NCBI GenBank assembly: GCA_021733925.1
Contig: JAIPJY010000057.1
Span: 1 to 45,343 of the forward strand
Length of the DNA: 45,343 nucleotides
Origin: Prosthecobacter sp.
Lineage (GTDB): Bacteria > Verrucomicrobiota > Verrucomicrobiia > Verrucomicrobiales > Verrucomicrobiaceae
Reading direction: 5' to 3'
The number at the start of each line of letters is the position of its first letter. Position 1 is the stretch's first letter. A program made the translations under genes and the position numbers. Positions 16,603 through 24,547 of this stretch are shown one piece after another. The notes beneath the pieces were generated by a model, which was not told the origin of the DNA, did no database searches, and was given only the letters and a program-made list of their open reading frames with translations.

Positions 16603-17265
16603 TTAGTTTTGAGGAGCGGGTTCGATCAGGTAAAAAATGTTGTCGGGGCCGGCGGAGATGACTTTGGCCGAGTCGCCGCGTTTCAGCGGTGCGACGCCGG
16701 GCTGAGTGCGGACATTGATCAGCAGGGGGACATTGGCGGTGGTGATTTCAAGCTGGCCGTAGGAGGCGTCTGCCTCTGTGGAGGTGACGACCCCGGTGCG
16801 GCCAATGACCTCCTCGGCTTCGGAGTCGGCATCACCCATGGCTTTGAAGAGCTTGGCGACCGGGTAGGTGACGAGCTTGGTCACGATTAGACTGCCGAGG
16901 AGGTTGGGCAGCAGGAGCAAGGCGGCCTGTCCAAAGCTGCCCGGCTGATTGTACCATTCATTCAGCATGAGGGAGCCAAACCACATGAATAGGATCATGA
17001 AGCTGAGCCAGACCATGAGAGGCACCTGGGAGAAGCCGAGGAAACGACCCACGGAGAGCCAGGCACCGCCAGTGCTCATGCCAAGAGCGTGTGTGGAGCC
17101 GGTGCCGTGGTGGGCATCGCCGTCCGTACCCAGATCGTCCGGAAGATCGGCCTCGAAATCCAGTGCGCCGAGGAGGACCAGGAGCCAGTAACAGACGACC
17201 AGTGTCAGCAGCAGCGAGAGCAAAAGCTGGTGTGGCTGAATGGCGGCGTGGAAGAGTTCGAACAC
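16603..17265 (-). CDS. YqiJ-like OB-fold membrane protein, flotillin partner
   Basis: 220 residues with a GTG start. Membrane helices lie at roughly 13-34, 80-100 and 108-130, with an acidic and His-containing loop (DFEADLPDDLGTDGD) after the first. The C-terminal part (about 150-215) is beta-rich, GRTGVVTSTEADASYGQLEI...GDSAKVISAGPDNIFYLIEP, the form of the NfeD-like OB fold. YqiJ/NfeD proteins are almost always encoded next to flotillins and are thought to form a complex with them. It is the first gene of the operon; its promoter should lie within 17266-17500. Confidence 0.85.
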   Translation of the reverse strand: MFELFHAAIQPHQLLLSLLLTLVVCYWLLVLLGALDFEADLPDDLGTDGDAHHGTGSTHALGMSTGGAWLSVGRFLGFSQVPLMVWLSFMILFMWFGSLMLNEWYNQPGSFGQAALLLLPNLLGSLIVTKLVTYPVAKLFKAMGDADSEAEEVIGRTGVVTSTEADASYGQLEITTANVPLLINVRTQPGVAPLKRGDSAKVISAGPDNIFYLIEPAPQN

Positions 17266-17511
17266 GGTGGAAGGGCTGGCTTAAGGGTGATGTGCGATAT
17301 AAGCAACTGACCGGAGACGAGGCGATTACAATTTTGCAGAACGTCTTCAATGCAATTAGCGCAGCCTAGGCGCATGCGCCCGAGGGTGTAAATAAATTCC
17401 TGATTTTCGCAGTGGTGGTGGTTTGAAAAAACGCGCGGAGAAAGGGGGCGTTCGGGCGGGATGGAGGTGTGCATGTGGCTGTGCGGCCGTGTAGATGGCC
17501 GGTGAGAAGCG

Positions 17512-17539
17512 TTGACAACAGTGGCGCTGCTCCTAGAAT
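17512..17539 (+). promoter_or_regulatory. Sigma70-type promoter of the PurA-like gene
   Basis: TTGACA (17512-17517), a 16-base spacer and TAGAAT (17534-17539): the best canonical promoter in the window. Transcription would start near 17546. The rest of the 17266-17600 stretch holds no gene I can support; it must also carry the flotillin operon promoter on the other strand, which I cannot pinpoint. Confidence 0.6.
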
Positions 17540-17600
17540 CGGCCTCGAAATCACCCAGAACAAAAGCACAGCGAATCGTCAGTCAGTGGAGGTTACCGGC

Positions 17601-17843
17601 ATGAGGAACACAGAATTTGAAGACGAACGGCGTCCGCCCAATCCACCGTTGCATTCCGAAAAAATCATCACGGATCGGAAGATTTTTTTCCTGGATCTCA
17701 AGGAGAATGAGCGCGGCAAGTTCATCAAGATCACCGAGGACGTTCGCGGCCGCCGTGACACGATCATTTTGCCGATCGACGCTGCGCAGGAGTTCCTGGA
17801 CGCCATGATGCGTACGGTGGACGCTGCGGGTGTGGATGAGTGA
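17601..17843 (+). CDS. PurA/DUF3276-type single-stranded nucleic-acid-binding protein
   Basis: 80 residues with the Pur-alpha repeat pattern: EKIITDRKIFFLDLKENERGKFIKI, a beta-hairpin with alternating aromatic and basic residues, then TIILPIDAAQEFLDAM, the closing helix. Bacterial one-repeat proteins of this kind (DUF3276, Borrelia BpuR) bind single-stranded DNA and RNA as dimers and can repress translation. The start at 17601 is fixed by a clear Shine-Dalgarno, GGAGG, eight bases upstream, one of the few in this window. A strong promoter lies at 17512. It is likely monocistronic. Confidence 0.85.
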   Translation: MRNTEFEDERRPPNPPLHSEKIITDRKIFFLDLKENERGKFIKITEDVRGRRDTIILPIDAAQEFLDAMMRTVDAAGVDE

Positions 17844-17892
17844 GAGCAGGCCGGGGATTCATCTCCACGACAGGCCTATCTAAAATTCGGGC

Positions 17893-18279
17893 ATGCAGGG
17901 AAAGTCCCACAGATGGATTATTAGTTTCATAGCCGGGGCGCTTGTCGCGGTGATCCCACTTGGGTTTTATTCGCTGACGAAGGGCCATCACTATTCCGAA
18001 CACGGGACCTTCTTCAGAGGTGCTTTGGACGGCCAGCAAGTTGTCGGTGTTGCGTTTGTTGAATACGACGGATGGGGTTTTATGGAACTCACCCAGTGGA
18101 AAGTTGAGCTGGTGAATCGTCTTGGACAGCGGGTCACTCTTTATCGGAAATCATCGGTGTTTCAGGAAAAGATTCCGCATCAGCCCCAAGTCGAAATCAG
18201 TGGAGGGCAGATTCACATCGATGATGGCGAGGATAAAATGACGATCACCTTTCAGCATGCTTCCAAAGACGGAGTTTAG
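17893..18279 (+). CDS. Small membrane-anchored or secreted hypothetical protein
   Basis: 128 residues. After a short basic N-terminus (KSHRWI) comes one hydrophobic segment (about 8-27) and then a soluble domain with alternating beta-strand-like stretches, including a histidine-rich KGHHYSEHG and an acidic HIDDGEDK near the end. No known motif. The stop is followed by about 200 bases without a gene before the convergent phosphoesterase. Confidence rests on length, the anchor and reasonable codon use. Confidence 0.6.
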   Translation: MQGKSHRWIISFIAGALVAVIPLGFYSLTKGHHYSEHGTFFRGALDGQQVVGVAFVEYDGWGFMELTQWKVELVNRLGQRVTLYRKSSVFQEKIPHQPQVEISGGQIHIDDGEDKMTITFQHASKDGV

Positions 18280-18489
18280 TGTCGGGGGGCAGGGCACGAT
18301 AGGATCCCTTCGCCAGCATGGGATGTCCCCTCACCCTTACCTTTGACTTCGTCTATCTCCGCTTCGCTTCGGTTCCCCAAAGCACGTTTTTTCACGTTGC
18401 CATATTATCGGTGGGGAGAGGGGATTCGCTTTAGTTCCGCCCGATACTATGGGCCGGCAAAGTTATTGAAAATTTAAAAAGCCCTGCCC

Positions 18490-19416
18490 TCACACGAACC
18501 GGATCACGTGCTTCTGCCCGTGCTCGTCGTGCGCGGGATTGAGGGCGCGGAGTTCGAATTCGGCGCGGTCTGAGTTGATGCGGACGATGACCCAGCCGTT
18601 GGGGCGCTTGGGGTCGAAGACGTAAGCGATGGGGGGGAGATTGATGAGCGGGAGGCCGGTCTTCTCGTGCTTGGTTTTCTGCCAGGTGTGGGTGTGGCCG
18701 TAAATGTAGCCCTGCACCTTGGGGTAGGCGGCGAGGAGGTCGAAGAGGGCATCGCTGTCCTGGAGGCAGCTGCCTTTGCCTTTGTCATCCATGCTGGGCT
18801 GCATGGGATTGTGATGCCCCACGATGAAGGTGGGCTTGTTGGGTGAATTGCGCAGTTCGCGCTCGATCCACACGAGCTGGGGTTCGCCCAGCATGCCGGG
18901 GGTTTTGTTTACCAGGTCCAGCGAGTCGAGCAGGATCCAGTTTACCTGGGCGCTGGTGACGGTGGCGACGTGCTTGTCCGGCACGTTCATGGGGCGCTCG
19001 GCATTGGGCGGCGGCGGGCCGATGATGGCGTTGAGGAAGTTGGTGCGGTGGTCGTGGTTGCCGAGGGTGCAGTGGATCTGAATGGACTGCTCGCGCAGGG
19101 CCTGGATGCAGTGACCGAAGGCAACGTAATCCTCTGTTCTGCCCTCCAGGTAGGCGCAGTCACCGTTGACGATGAGGCCAAAGGGCTTCTGGCCGATTTT
19201 GAGCACCTGATTGGCGCAGCGGCGCAGGTTTTCCGCCATGCAGGCGCCGCGTGCGACGAGTGACTCGTCCTCGGCGATGTGGGGGTCGGAAAACAGGACC
19301 CAGATCTGTTCAGGGATCTCCAGCGCGGGAAGCTGAGTGACGAATGAACCCAGGGCAGCGGCGGTGCCGTGCTGCAGAAAGCTGCGGCGGGAAAGTGGGG
19401 GCAGGGTGATGGGCAT
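18490..19416 (-). CDS. Tat-exported metallophosphoesterase
   Basis: 308 residues. The N-terminus SRRSFLQHG plus an Ala-rich stretch is a twin-arginine signal. The calcineurin-like metal-binding motifs are all present in order: SDPHIAE (D-x-H), VNGDCAYLEG (GD), GNHDHR (GNH[D/E]), VGHHNP (GH) and GHTHTW (GHxH). Two divalent metals should be bound in the periplasm; the substrate (phosphodiester or phosphomonoester) is not indicated. An upstream in-frame extension to 19524 is rejected since the Tat signal begins at MPITLPP. It lies 53 bases downstream of upp on the same strand and may be read with it. Confidence 0.88.
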   Translation of the reverse strand: MPITLPPLSRRSFLQHGTAAALGSFVTQLPALEIPEQIWVLFSDPHIAEDESLVARGACMAENLRRCANQVLKIGQKPFGLIVNGDCAYLEGRTEDYVAFGHCIQALREQSIQIHCTLGNHDHRTNFLNAIIGPPPPNAERPMNVPDKHVATVTSAQVNWILLDSLDLVNKTPGMLGEPQLVWIERELRNSPNKPTFIVGHHNPMQPSMDDKGKGSCLQDSDALFDLLAAYPKVQGYIYGHTHTWQKTKHEKTGLPLINLPPIAYVFDPKRPNGWVIVRINSDRAEFELRALNPAHDEHGQKHVIRFV

Positions 19417-19469
19417 GGAGAGAATGAAACGCAGTTCAGAGGTCGGATCGTGCGAACAGGAAGCAAACT

Positions 19470-20102
19470 TCAGGTGCCAAAGTAGCGGTCTCCCGCATCG
19501 CCGAGGCCGGGGACGATGTAGCATTTGTCATTGAGGCCGGCATCGATGGCTGCGGTGACGATGGCCACATCTGGATGGGAGAGTTCCATCGCCGCCAGAC
19601 CTTCCGGGCAGCTCACCACGCAAATCATGGTGATGCGCAGGGCTCCGGCCTCCTTGAGCTGGCGTGCGGCCTCGCAGGCGCTGCCGCCGGTGGCGAGCAT
19701 GGGGTCCAGCAGGAAGACATCTGCAGCGGAGAGGTTGGAGGGCAGATTGGCATAGTAGGCATGCGGCAGGGCGGTTTCCTCATTTCGCCTGATGCCCACG
19801 TGGGCGACGATGGCGTCAGGCACGAGCGGCAGAATGCCATCCAGCAGGCCGAGTCCGGCGCGCAGGATGGGCACGCAGACGAGCGGGCGGGCCAGCTGTG
19901 CGCCCAGGGTTTGTTTGAGCGGAGTCTGCACGCTGATCTCCTGCACGGGAAGCTCACGGGTGGCTTCGAGGAAGAGGATGCGCGCAAGATGGTTCAGATG
20001 CCGCCGAAAGTCATGCGAAGGGGTGCCGGCGGCACGGATGGCGGCGAGATGGCACTGTGCCAGAGGATGCTGAACGACGACAACGGGCTGCATGCAGGGC
20101 AT
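19470..20102 (-). CDS. upp: Uracil phosphoribosyltransferase
   Basis: 210 residues, the standard length. It converts uracil and PRPP to UMP in pyrimidine salvage. The PRPP-binding loop DPMLATGGSA and the uracil-binding C-terminus GLGDAGDRYFGT are canonical, and PILRAGLGLLDG is the usual flexible-loop region. The start MPCMQPVVVV (20102) gives the family length; an upstream in-frame ATG at 20156 would add 18 residues that do not resemble Upp. It is divergent from the lipoprotein gene at 20171, so both promoters must fit in about 70 bases. Confidence 0.95.
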   Translation of the reverse strand: MPCMQPVVVVQHPLAQCHLAAIRAAGTPSHDFRRHLNHLARILFLEATRELPVQEISVQTPLKQTLGAQLARPLVCVPILRAGLGLLDGILPLVPDAIVAHVGIRRNEETALPHAYYANLPSNLSAADVFLLDPMLATGGSACEAARQLKEAGALRITMICVVSCPEGLAAMELSHPDVAIVTAAIDAGLNDKCYIVPGLGDAGDRYFGT

Positions 20103-20170
20103 TGTGACGCGTTTGCCGGTGCTGGCAAAGTTTTCCACCACCGGGTTGACGTTCATGATACCATGGAGGC

Positions 20171-20662
20171 ATGAAAACGCGATTCTGCGTGCCTGCCGTG
20201 CTCGCACTTTTCCTGGGCGCTTGTGAGAGCGCACCGAGGGGGGATGGTTCGAGTTATTATTATCCGTCTGCCAATCGTCCGGCCGCGACGCCGCGCAGCA
20301 GCACCAGCCAGAGCATTGCCAGCATGGCGGGCAGCAGCGGCCCTCCCGTGCCGCGTGGTGGGTATGCCCCGGGTTCGGGACCGACGGCGATGCCGCAGGG
20401 GAACCAGTTCATGTATCAGCAGAATGTGTCAGGCCCCTTTGGCAGCCGCAGTTCGAGCGGTGTCATCAACGCCTACGGCGGGGTGCAGAGTTATCAGACC
20501 ATTGGTGGCATGCCGGTCTATCCCGGCATGGCGGTGCCGTACAATAACAACTCGCGCTATTATGGCAGGATGCCGACGCAGCCGGTGTATGTGCCGGGTG
20601 TTGGCGGCGCTCCCGGGTATTACATGAACCCGAGCACGGGGGCGCATGTGCCGGCGCCGTAG
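20171..20662 (+). CDS. Low-complexity lipoprotein
   Basis: 163 residues. A lipoprotein signal peptide ends at the lipobox LGAC (Cys at about residue 18). The mature part is rich in Ser, Pro, Gly, Tyr and Asn with little predicted structure (YYYPSANRP, NNNSRYYGRM, ending in HVPAP), so it is probably an extended, surface-exposed or cell-wall-associated protein. No domain recognised. Its stop codon is 6 bases from the stop of the convergent DedA gene. Confidence 0.75.
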   Translation: MKTRFCVPAVLALFLGACESAPRGDGSSYYYPSANRPAATPRSSTSQSIASMAGSSGPPVPRGGYAPGSGPTAMPQGNQFMYQQNVSGPFGSRSSSGVINAYGGVQSYQTIGGMPVYPGMAVPYNNNSRYYGRMPTQPVYVPGVGGAPGYYMNPSTGAHVPAP

Positions 20663-20668
20663 CCGAGC

Positions 20669-21325
20669 TTAAGCTTCACCATCCTTCTCTGCCTGCGCCT
20701 TTTTGGCCTCAGCGCGGTGCTTGAGCACTTCAAACACGATGGGCAGCACGGAGACGACGATGATGAGAACGAAGACCAGCTTGAGGTTGTTTTTGATGAT
20801 CGGGATGCTGCCGAGGAAGTAACCGGCGATGCTGAAGCTGAGCACCCAGAGCAGGCCGCCGCCGAGGCTGTAGATGAGGAAGCGGCGGTAGTCCATGCGG
20901 CCAAAGCCGGCGGTGAAGGGGGCGAAGGTGCGCACGATGGGGACGAAGCGCGCGAGGATGATGGCCTTGCCGCCATGCTTGACGAAGAAGGCCTCGGTCT
21001 TGGCGAGGTAGTCGCGCTTGAACCAGCGCTGATTGACGATCCAGCCGCCTGCTTTGCGGCCGATCCAGTAGTTCAAGTTGTCACCGATGATGGCGGCGCA
21101 CATGAGCAGGGGAATGATGAACTCGATGCGGATGAGCCCCTGGGCGGAGAGGGCGCCCACGGCAAACAGGAGTGAGTCACCCGGCAGAAAGGGCATGACC
21201 ACCAGGCCGGTCTCGCAGAAGACAATGGCGAAGAGAAGTCCGTAGATCAGCGCGCCATGATCCAGCGCGAAGGTTTGCAGGTGCTTGTCGATGTGCAGGA
21301 CGAAGTCGAGAATCTGGGAGATCAT
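20669..21325 (-). CDS. DedA family (SNARE-associated/VTT) membrane protein
   Basis: 218 residues with about five hydrophobic segments. Family motifs are clear: ETGLVVMPFLPGDSLLF near residue 40-55, the GDNLNYWIGRKAG stretch, and ARFVPIVRTFAPFTAGFGRMDYRRF with the conserved arginines. DedA proteins are polytopic inner-membrane proteins, some of which flip undecaprenyl phosphate or phosphatidylethanolamine and sustain the proton motive force. Start at MISQILDF (21325); 21373 would add 16 polar residues. Confidence 0.92.
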   Translation of the reverse strand: MISQILDFVLHIDKHLQTFALDHGALIYGLLFAIVFCETGLVVMPFLPGDSLLFAVGALSAQGLIRIEFIIPLLMCAAIIGDNLNYWIGRKAGGWIVNQRWFKRDYLAKTEAFFVKHGGKAIILARFVPIVRTFAPFTAGFGRMDYRRFLIYSLGGGLLWVLSFSIAGYFLGSIPIIKNNLKLVFVLIIVVSVLPIVFEVLKHRAEAKKAQAEKDGEA

Positions 21326-21394
21326 GAGCGGCGAATGTCCGGCGTCCGAGCGGTGCGGCAAATGAAAACTCATGCCGATCTCGACATGTACCCG

Positions 21395-21425
21395 CGAAAA
21401 AGCCGGGGCGAAATGCCCCGGCTTT
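21395..21425 (-). terminator. Terminator of the LppM-like lipoprotein gene
   Basis: A perfect 11-bp stem AAAGCCGGGGC/GCCCCGGCTTT (21399-21425) with a 5-base loop, followed on the minus strand by TTTTTCG. It lies 33 bases after the stop at 21458. Confidence 0.85.
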
Positions 21426-21457
21426 GCTGGATTGAATCAGAAGATGGGTGCGGTGGC

Positions 21458-22234
21458 TTACTTCAGTTCAGCGGTGATCACTTTTTTGCCCTCGATCTTG
21501 AGGCCCTCGACGTTTTTGAATTTTTCGGCCACTTCTTCAGGGCTCATGCCGGTGTCAGCCGATTCCATGAAGCCGGCGAAGACCTCTGTGTTGTCCATGA
21601 TCTTGTCGAACTGGATGTCCATGAAGCTGATCGTGCCATCGTTGAGGTGTGTGGCGGTGGAACTGGAGATGCCGTTGGCGCCTTTGAATTCCACTGTCAC
21701 GCGCATGCCGGCAAACATGGGCTTCATCATCGCCATCTGGGATTTCATCATGGCGATTTCCTCGGCGCTCTTCTTTGGCTTTGCGGCATCGCCGCCTTTC
21801 TTTTTATCCGCATCAGGATTGGTAATGGTGAGGGTGGAGCCGCTCAGCGCGAAGGTCATCGGCACCGTGGTGGAGGGCTTGCCTTCCTGCTCTGGTTCGA
21901 AAGGTGCGTATTTCAGCTTCGTCACGTCAGCGACGGCGAAGACGACTTTCACACCGCTTTTGCCATCGGGAGTTTTGACTGCTTCATGGGATTTGACGGT
22001 GACGCCCTCGCCGAGTTTCTTCGCGCGTTCTTCGGCCTTTTCCTTGTCCATGACGAGGCCCTTGAGTTGATCACCCTGACCGCCCTGCATCATGGCGGCG
22101 AGCTGGGCACCCAGGAGAACACTCTCCTCGATGGTGGCCGTGCCGTCTTTGCTGACGATCACGGTGGATTTGATTTCAATGCAGGAGGCCAGCACAAAAG
22201 CGACAGCCGCGAGGAGGAAGGATGAGATTTTCAT
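21458..22234 (-). CDS. LppM-like lipoprotein
   Basis: 258 residues. The signal peptide MKISSFLLAAVAFVLASC ends in a lipobox with Cys at 18. The start of the mature part, CIEIKSTVIVSKDGTATIEESVLL, follows the pattern of LppM-type lipoproteins, in which an initial strand pair alternates polar and hydrophobic residues; this family match is tentative. The middle carries a methionine-rich, lysine-rich segment (IAMMKSQMAMMKPMFAGM). The product should sit in the outer or inner membrane facing the periplasm. A 28-residue upstream extension is possible but would bury the signal peptide. It is divergent from the gene at 22363. Confidence 0.75.
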   Translation of the reverse strand: MKISSFLLAAVAFVLASCIEIKSTVIVSKDGTATIEESVLLGAQLAAMMQGGQGDQLKGLVMDKEKAEERAKKLGEGVTVKSHEAVKTPDGKSGVKVVFAVADVTKLKYAPFEPEQEGKPSTTVPMTFALSGSTLTITNPDADKKKGGDAAKPKKSAEEIAMMKSQMAMMKPMFAGMRVTVEFKGANGISSSTATHLNDGTISFMDIQFDKIMDNTEVFAGFMESADTGMSPEEVAEKFKNVEGLKIEGKKVITAELK

Positions 22235-22362
22235 GAGGCGGCAGACTAGGCGCGTGGAATTTTTTTCTACAAGCGCAAAGAGTGAGGCGGTGTGACATTT
22301 GCCAAGGCAGAAGGGCAAGGATGCTGCTTGCCAAAGGGGGTACTTTCTGAAACAAGTCAGGT

Positions 22363-22848
22363 ATGGACTCCCATGAAGTGATCAGCAAGGCCGTCGAGCA
22401 AACCAGTTTCAAGGAGGTTGCGGCGCAGATGGGCGTCTCCCTCTCGCTCGCCTACAAGTGGTCCCAGCCCGATGAGCAGCAGGGCAGCGGAACCTCCAAT
22501 CCACTGGACCGCGTGCGCCAGTTGTTTGAAATCACCAAGGATCCGCAGCTCATCCAGTGGCTCTGCCACAAGGCGAACGGCGTCTTCGTGCAGAACCCCA
22601 CCAGCGGCGGACCGCGTGGCATGGAGCTGATGCCTGCCACGCAGGAAATCGTCCAGCAGTTCGCCGATCTCCTCACCGCCATCAGCAAGGCCGCTTCAGA
22701 CAGCCGCATCAGTTTGGAAGAGGCATCCCACATCCGCGGCGTGTGGGATGAATTGAAACGCTTCACCGAAGGGTTCGTCCGTCACTGCGAGAGGGGCGAG
22801 TTTTCCAACCTCGCGGATGAGATCAAAACGCACCGCAGCTTTAAATAA
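22363..22848 (+). CDS. Phage CII-like helix-turn-helix DNA-binding protein
   Basis: 161 residues. The N-terminal region (about 3-40) reads as a helix-turn-helix, FKEVAAQMGVSLSLAYKWSQP, followed by NPLDRVRQLFEITKDPQLIQWLCHKANGVFV, an arrangement recalling phage CII/CP76-type regulators. The C-terminal half is helical and probably dimerises. Similar proteins occur outside prophages, and no phage genes surround it here, so I treat it as a chromosomal regulator with unknown targets. The cupin gene follows after 33 bases and may be co-transcribed. Confidence 0.7.
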   Translation: MDSHEVISKAVEQTSFKEVAAQMGVSLSLAYKWSQPDEQQGSGTSNPLDRVRQLFEITKDPQLIQWLCHKANGVFVQNPTSGGPRGMELMPATQEIVQQFADLLTAISKAASDSRISLEEASHIRGVWDELKRFTEGFVRHCERGEFSNLADEIKTHRSFK

Positions 22849-22881
22849 GGAGCGCGGTACCAAGCTAGGCACCTTGAGGTC

Positions 22882-23280
22882 ATGCCCACCACCGGTCCGT
22901 TGCTGATCCGCCACGAAGGCCACACGCCACGTGAGCGCAGCACCTGTGGCTGGCGGGATCGTTTGATCAGCCGAGAAGATGCGGGCCTGTCTCCCGCCGC
23001 CTGGGCACATGCGGTGGACATCGACGGGGCGAAGCTCCACTACCACAAACGCTCCACGGAACTCTACTACGTCCTTGATGGCGGCGGCACCGTCTTGCTT
23101 GACGGCGTCGAACAGCCTGTCAGCCAGGGTTCTCTCGTACACATCCCGCCCGGTGTCGTGCATGGTGCGCGGGGGAAGATGCGCGTCCTCGTCGTCGGCA
23201 TCCCGGACATTGCGGAAGATGATTATTTCGAGGTGGGAGAGGTGGGCCGACCGCAGAATCCTGCGGCAATCCAGGCATGA
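22882..23280 (+). CDS. Small cupin-domain protein
   Basis: 132 residues, single cupin barrel. Motif 1 is HYHKRSTELYYVLDGGG (His, His, Glu of the metal site) and motif 2 is GSLVHIPPGVVHGAR (third His). Likely binds a transition metal. Single-domain cupins range from isomerases and dioxygenases to simple binding proteins; nothing nearby points to a substrate. Confidence 0.85.
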   Translation: MPTTGPLLIRHEGHTPRERSTCGWRDRLISREDAGLSPAAWAHAVDIDGAKLHYHKRSTELYYVLDGGGTVLLDGVEQPVSQGSLVHIPPGVVHGARGKMRVLVVGIPDIAEDDYFEVGEVGRPQNPAAIQA

Positions 23281-23403
23281 ATGATGCTTACAATGAGAAT
23301 CGACCTTTTACAGAGGGCACCTACAAGCAACCATTTTGTAGATAAGGATTAATTGATCTCCCAAAGATAAGGCTATATTTGTGGGCACGATACTATCACT
23401 CAC

Positions 23404-23859
23404 ATGAAGACACACTCCTCCTTACTTGCTTTTCTCGTTGTATTTGGTCTGGGCATGTTCGCATCAGCCAGGGCCTCGGATTACGCGACAAATCCCAGTT
23501 TTAACCATCCAATGGCAGGCCTGAGGCCAGCCAAAGATTTCAGAGGGCGCTACCCGACGCTCACCAAGAGCATGCGGGCAGGTCATGTCAGATCCGTCAC
23601 CCCGGAAAATGTGGTCAGCTACGGCCACCCCTCCATTGGCAAATACAACAACGAGATTTACTGGCTGGTGCCTGTGACGTTTTACACCGCAGGTCCGGAC
23701 ACTTCGTATCAGCAGATCAGCATGGATGGCAGGCCTCTCCCGTACGTCTCTAGGGCACGATATAGTGCCACCCAGTTCTCGTCCGTAGTTTATGCATGTG
23801 TCCGTGGTGGGCGTGTTGAACACTGGATTTATAAGCTTTCGAAAACTCCTGTGCGCTGA
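23404..23859 (+). CDS. Secreted hypothetical protein
   Basis: 151 residues with a clear signal peptide, cleaved near ASARAS (about residue 25). The mature part has several aromatic, beta-strand-like stretches (YNNEIYWLVPVTFYT) and a single cysteine; no domain recognised. The codon use and lower G+C than its neighbours, together with AT-rich flanks, could mean it arrived recently. A terminator follows at 23884. Confidence 0.65.
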   Translation: MKTHSSLLAFLVVFGLGMFASARASDYATNPSFNHPMAGLRPAKDFRGRYPTLTKSMRAGHVRSVTPENVVSYGHPSIGKYNNEIYWLVPVTFYTAGPDTSYQQISMDGRPLPYVSRARYSATQFSSVVYACVRGGRVEHWIYKLSKTPVR

Positions 23860-23883
23860 TTACGATTGGCCGTACCGTTCTCT

Positions 23884-23918
23884 GCCTGAAGGCGGGAGTC
23901 AGCCTTCAGGCAATTTTG
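23884..23918 (+). terminator. Terminator after the secreted protein gene
   Basis: A perfect 10-bp stem GCCTGAAGGC (23884-23893) / GCCTTCAGGC (23902-23911), followed by AATTTTGC. Confidence 0.85.
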
Positions 23919-24020
23919 CAGCAACCCCTTCTCTCCTTAACCTGGACGCAAGGACTGGGTAAGCATGCGTGGCATCCATTTTACCACCGTGCCGAAAAGG
24001 TGAAAGAGCATGGGGCGGTC

Positions 24021-24161
24021 ATGAACTGCAAGACACCGTCGGGTACAACCGCAGATGGTGACGGACGCTGCGGATGGGCAAAGCTGGCCAAGGGCGCTGA
24101 AAAGTTCGCCTCCAAGGGCATGTTGTGCCGCAGAGCAGGCGTAAGCCCCAAAGACGGATAA
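24021..24161 (+). CDS. Possible 46-residue small protein before the carrier-protein operon
   Basis: Starts MNCKTPSG; has three cysteines and a Lys/Ala/Gly-rich second half whose codons look like local coding DNA. There is no Shine-Dalgarno and no family. It lies in the 370-base gap between the terminator at 23884 and the carrier-protein gene. It may instead be part of an RNA leader or chance reading. Nothing else in the gap is recognisable apart from the AT-rich element at 24191. Confidence 0.25.
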   Translation: MNCKTPSGTTADGDGRCGWAKLAKGAEKFASKGMLCRRAGVSPKDG

Positions 24162-24190
24162 AATTAACTGGACCGATAAGTATTTGCTAT

Positions 24191-24205
24191 GTTTATTATA
24201 ATTAC
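24191..24205 (+). promoter_or_regulatory. AT-rich element upstream of the carrier-protein operon
   Basis: GTTTATTATAATTAC, containing TATAAT at 24197-24202, lies 23 bases before the carrier-protein start. The 14 bases TTTATTATAATTAC recur exactly at 33237-33250, upstream of the exopolysaccharide operon. No matching -35 is seen 16-18 bases upstream (CGATAA or GATAAG). It is either a -10 region or a regulator site shared by the two operons. Confidence 0.5.
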
Positions 24206-24228
24206 ATATATTTAGTCTACTTATCATT

Positions 24229-24483
24229 ATGAGCGAGAACGAACGCAACACTCTGGTGCCTGACATCCGTGAAGTCCTTGCACAGCATGGACGATTCCCC
24301 GTGGAGAACCTCGAGGAAGGCGATGATCTTTACAACGCCGGACTGACGTCCCTGGCAACGGTGGCGGTGATGCTGGCGCTGGAAGACAAGTTCAATGTCG
24401 AGTTTCCCGACAATCTGATCGGCCGCCGCACCTTCAAGAGCATTGAATCCATCGCGGAGGCGATCACGAAGCTCGCGGCCTAG
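24229..24483 (+). CDS. Acyl/aminoacyl carrier protein
   Basis: 84 residues with the four-helix carrier-protein pattern. The phosphopantetheine serine is Ser41 in AGLTSLATV; the usual DSL is TSL here, as in several dedicated aminoacyl carrier proteins. Acidic helix 2 (ALEDKFNVEFPD) is kept. It is the first gene of a six-gene operon; the amino acid:carrier-protein ligase two genes downstream suggests it carries an aminoacyl rather than a fatty acyl group. No Shine-Dalgarno; start is set by family length and the element 23 bases upstream. Confidence 0.9.
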   Translation: MSENERNTLVPDIREVLAQHGRFPVENLEEGDDLYNAGLTSLATVAVMLALEDKFNVEFPDNLIGRRTFKSIESIAEAITKLAA

Positions 24484-24547
24484 GACCAGGTTTAGAAAAT
24501 GCTCCAGTTTTCAAGTCCGTATCACCCCCATCCCCCAATACCATCCT

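Noticed and set aside
23940-24160. c-di-GMP or other known riboswitch before the carrier-protein gene
   Set aside because: Only short fragments such as GGACGCAAGG resemble the GEMM motif; the required tetraloop receptor and pairing are not found.
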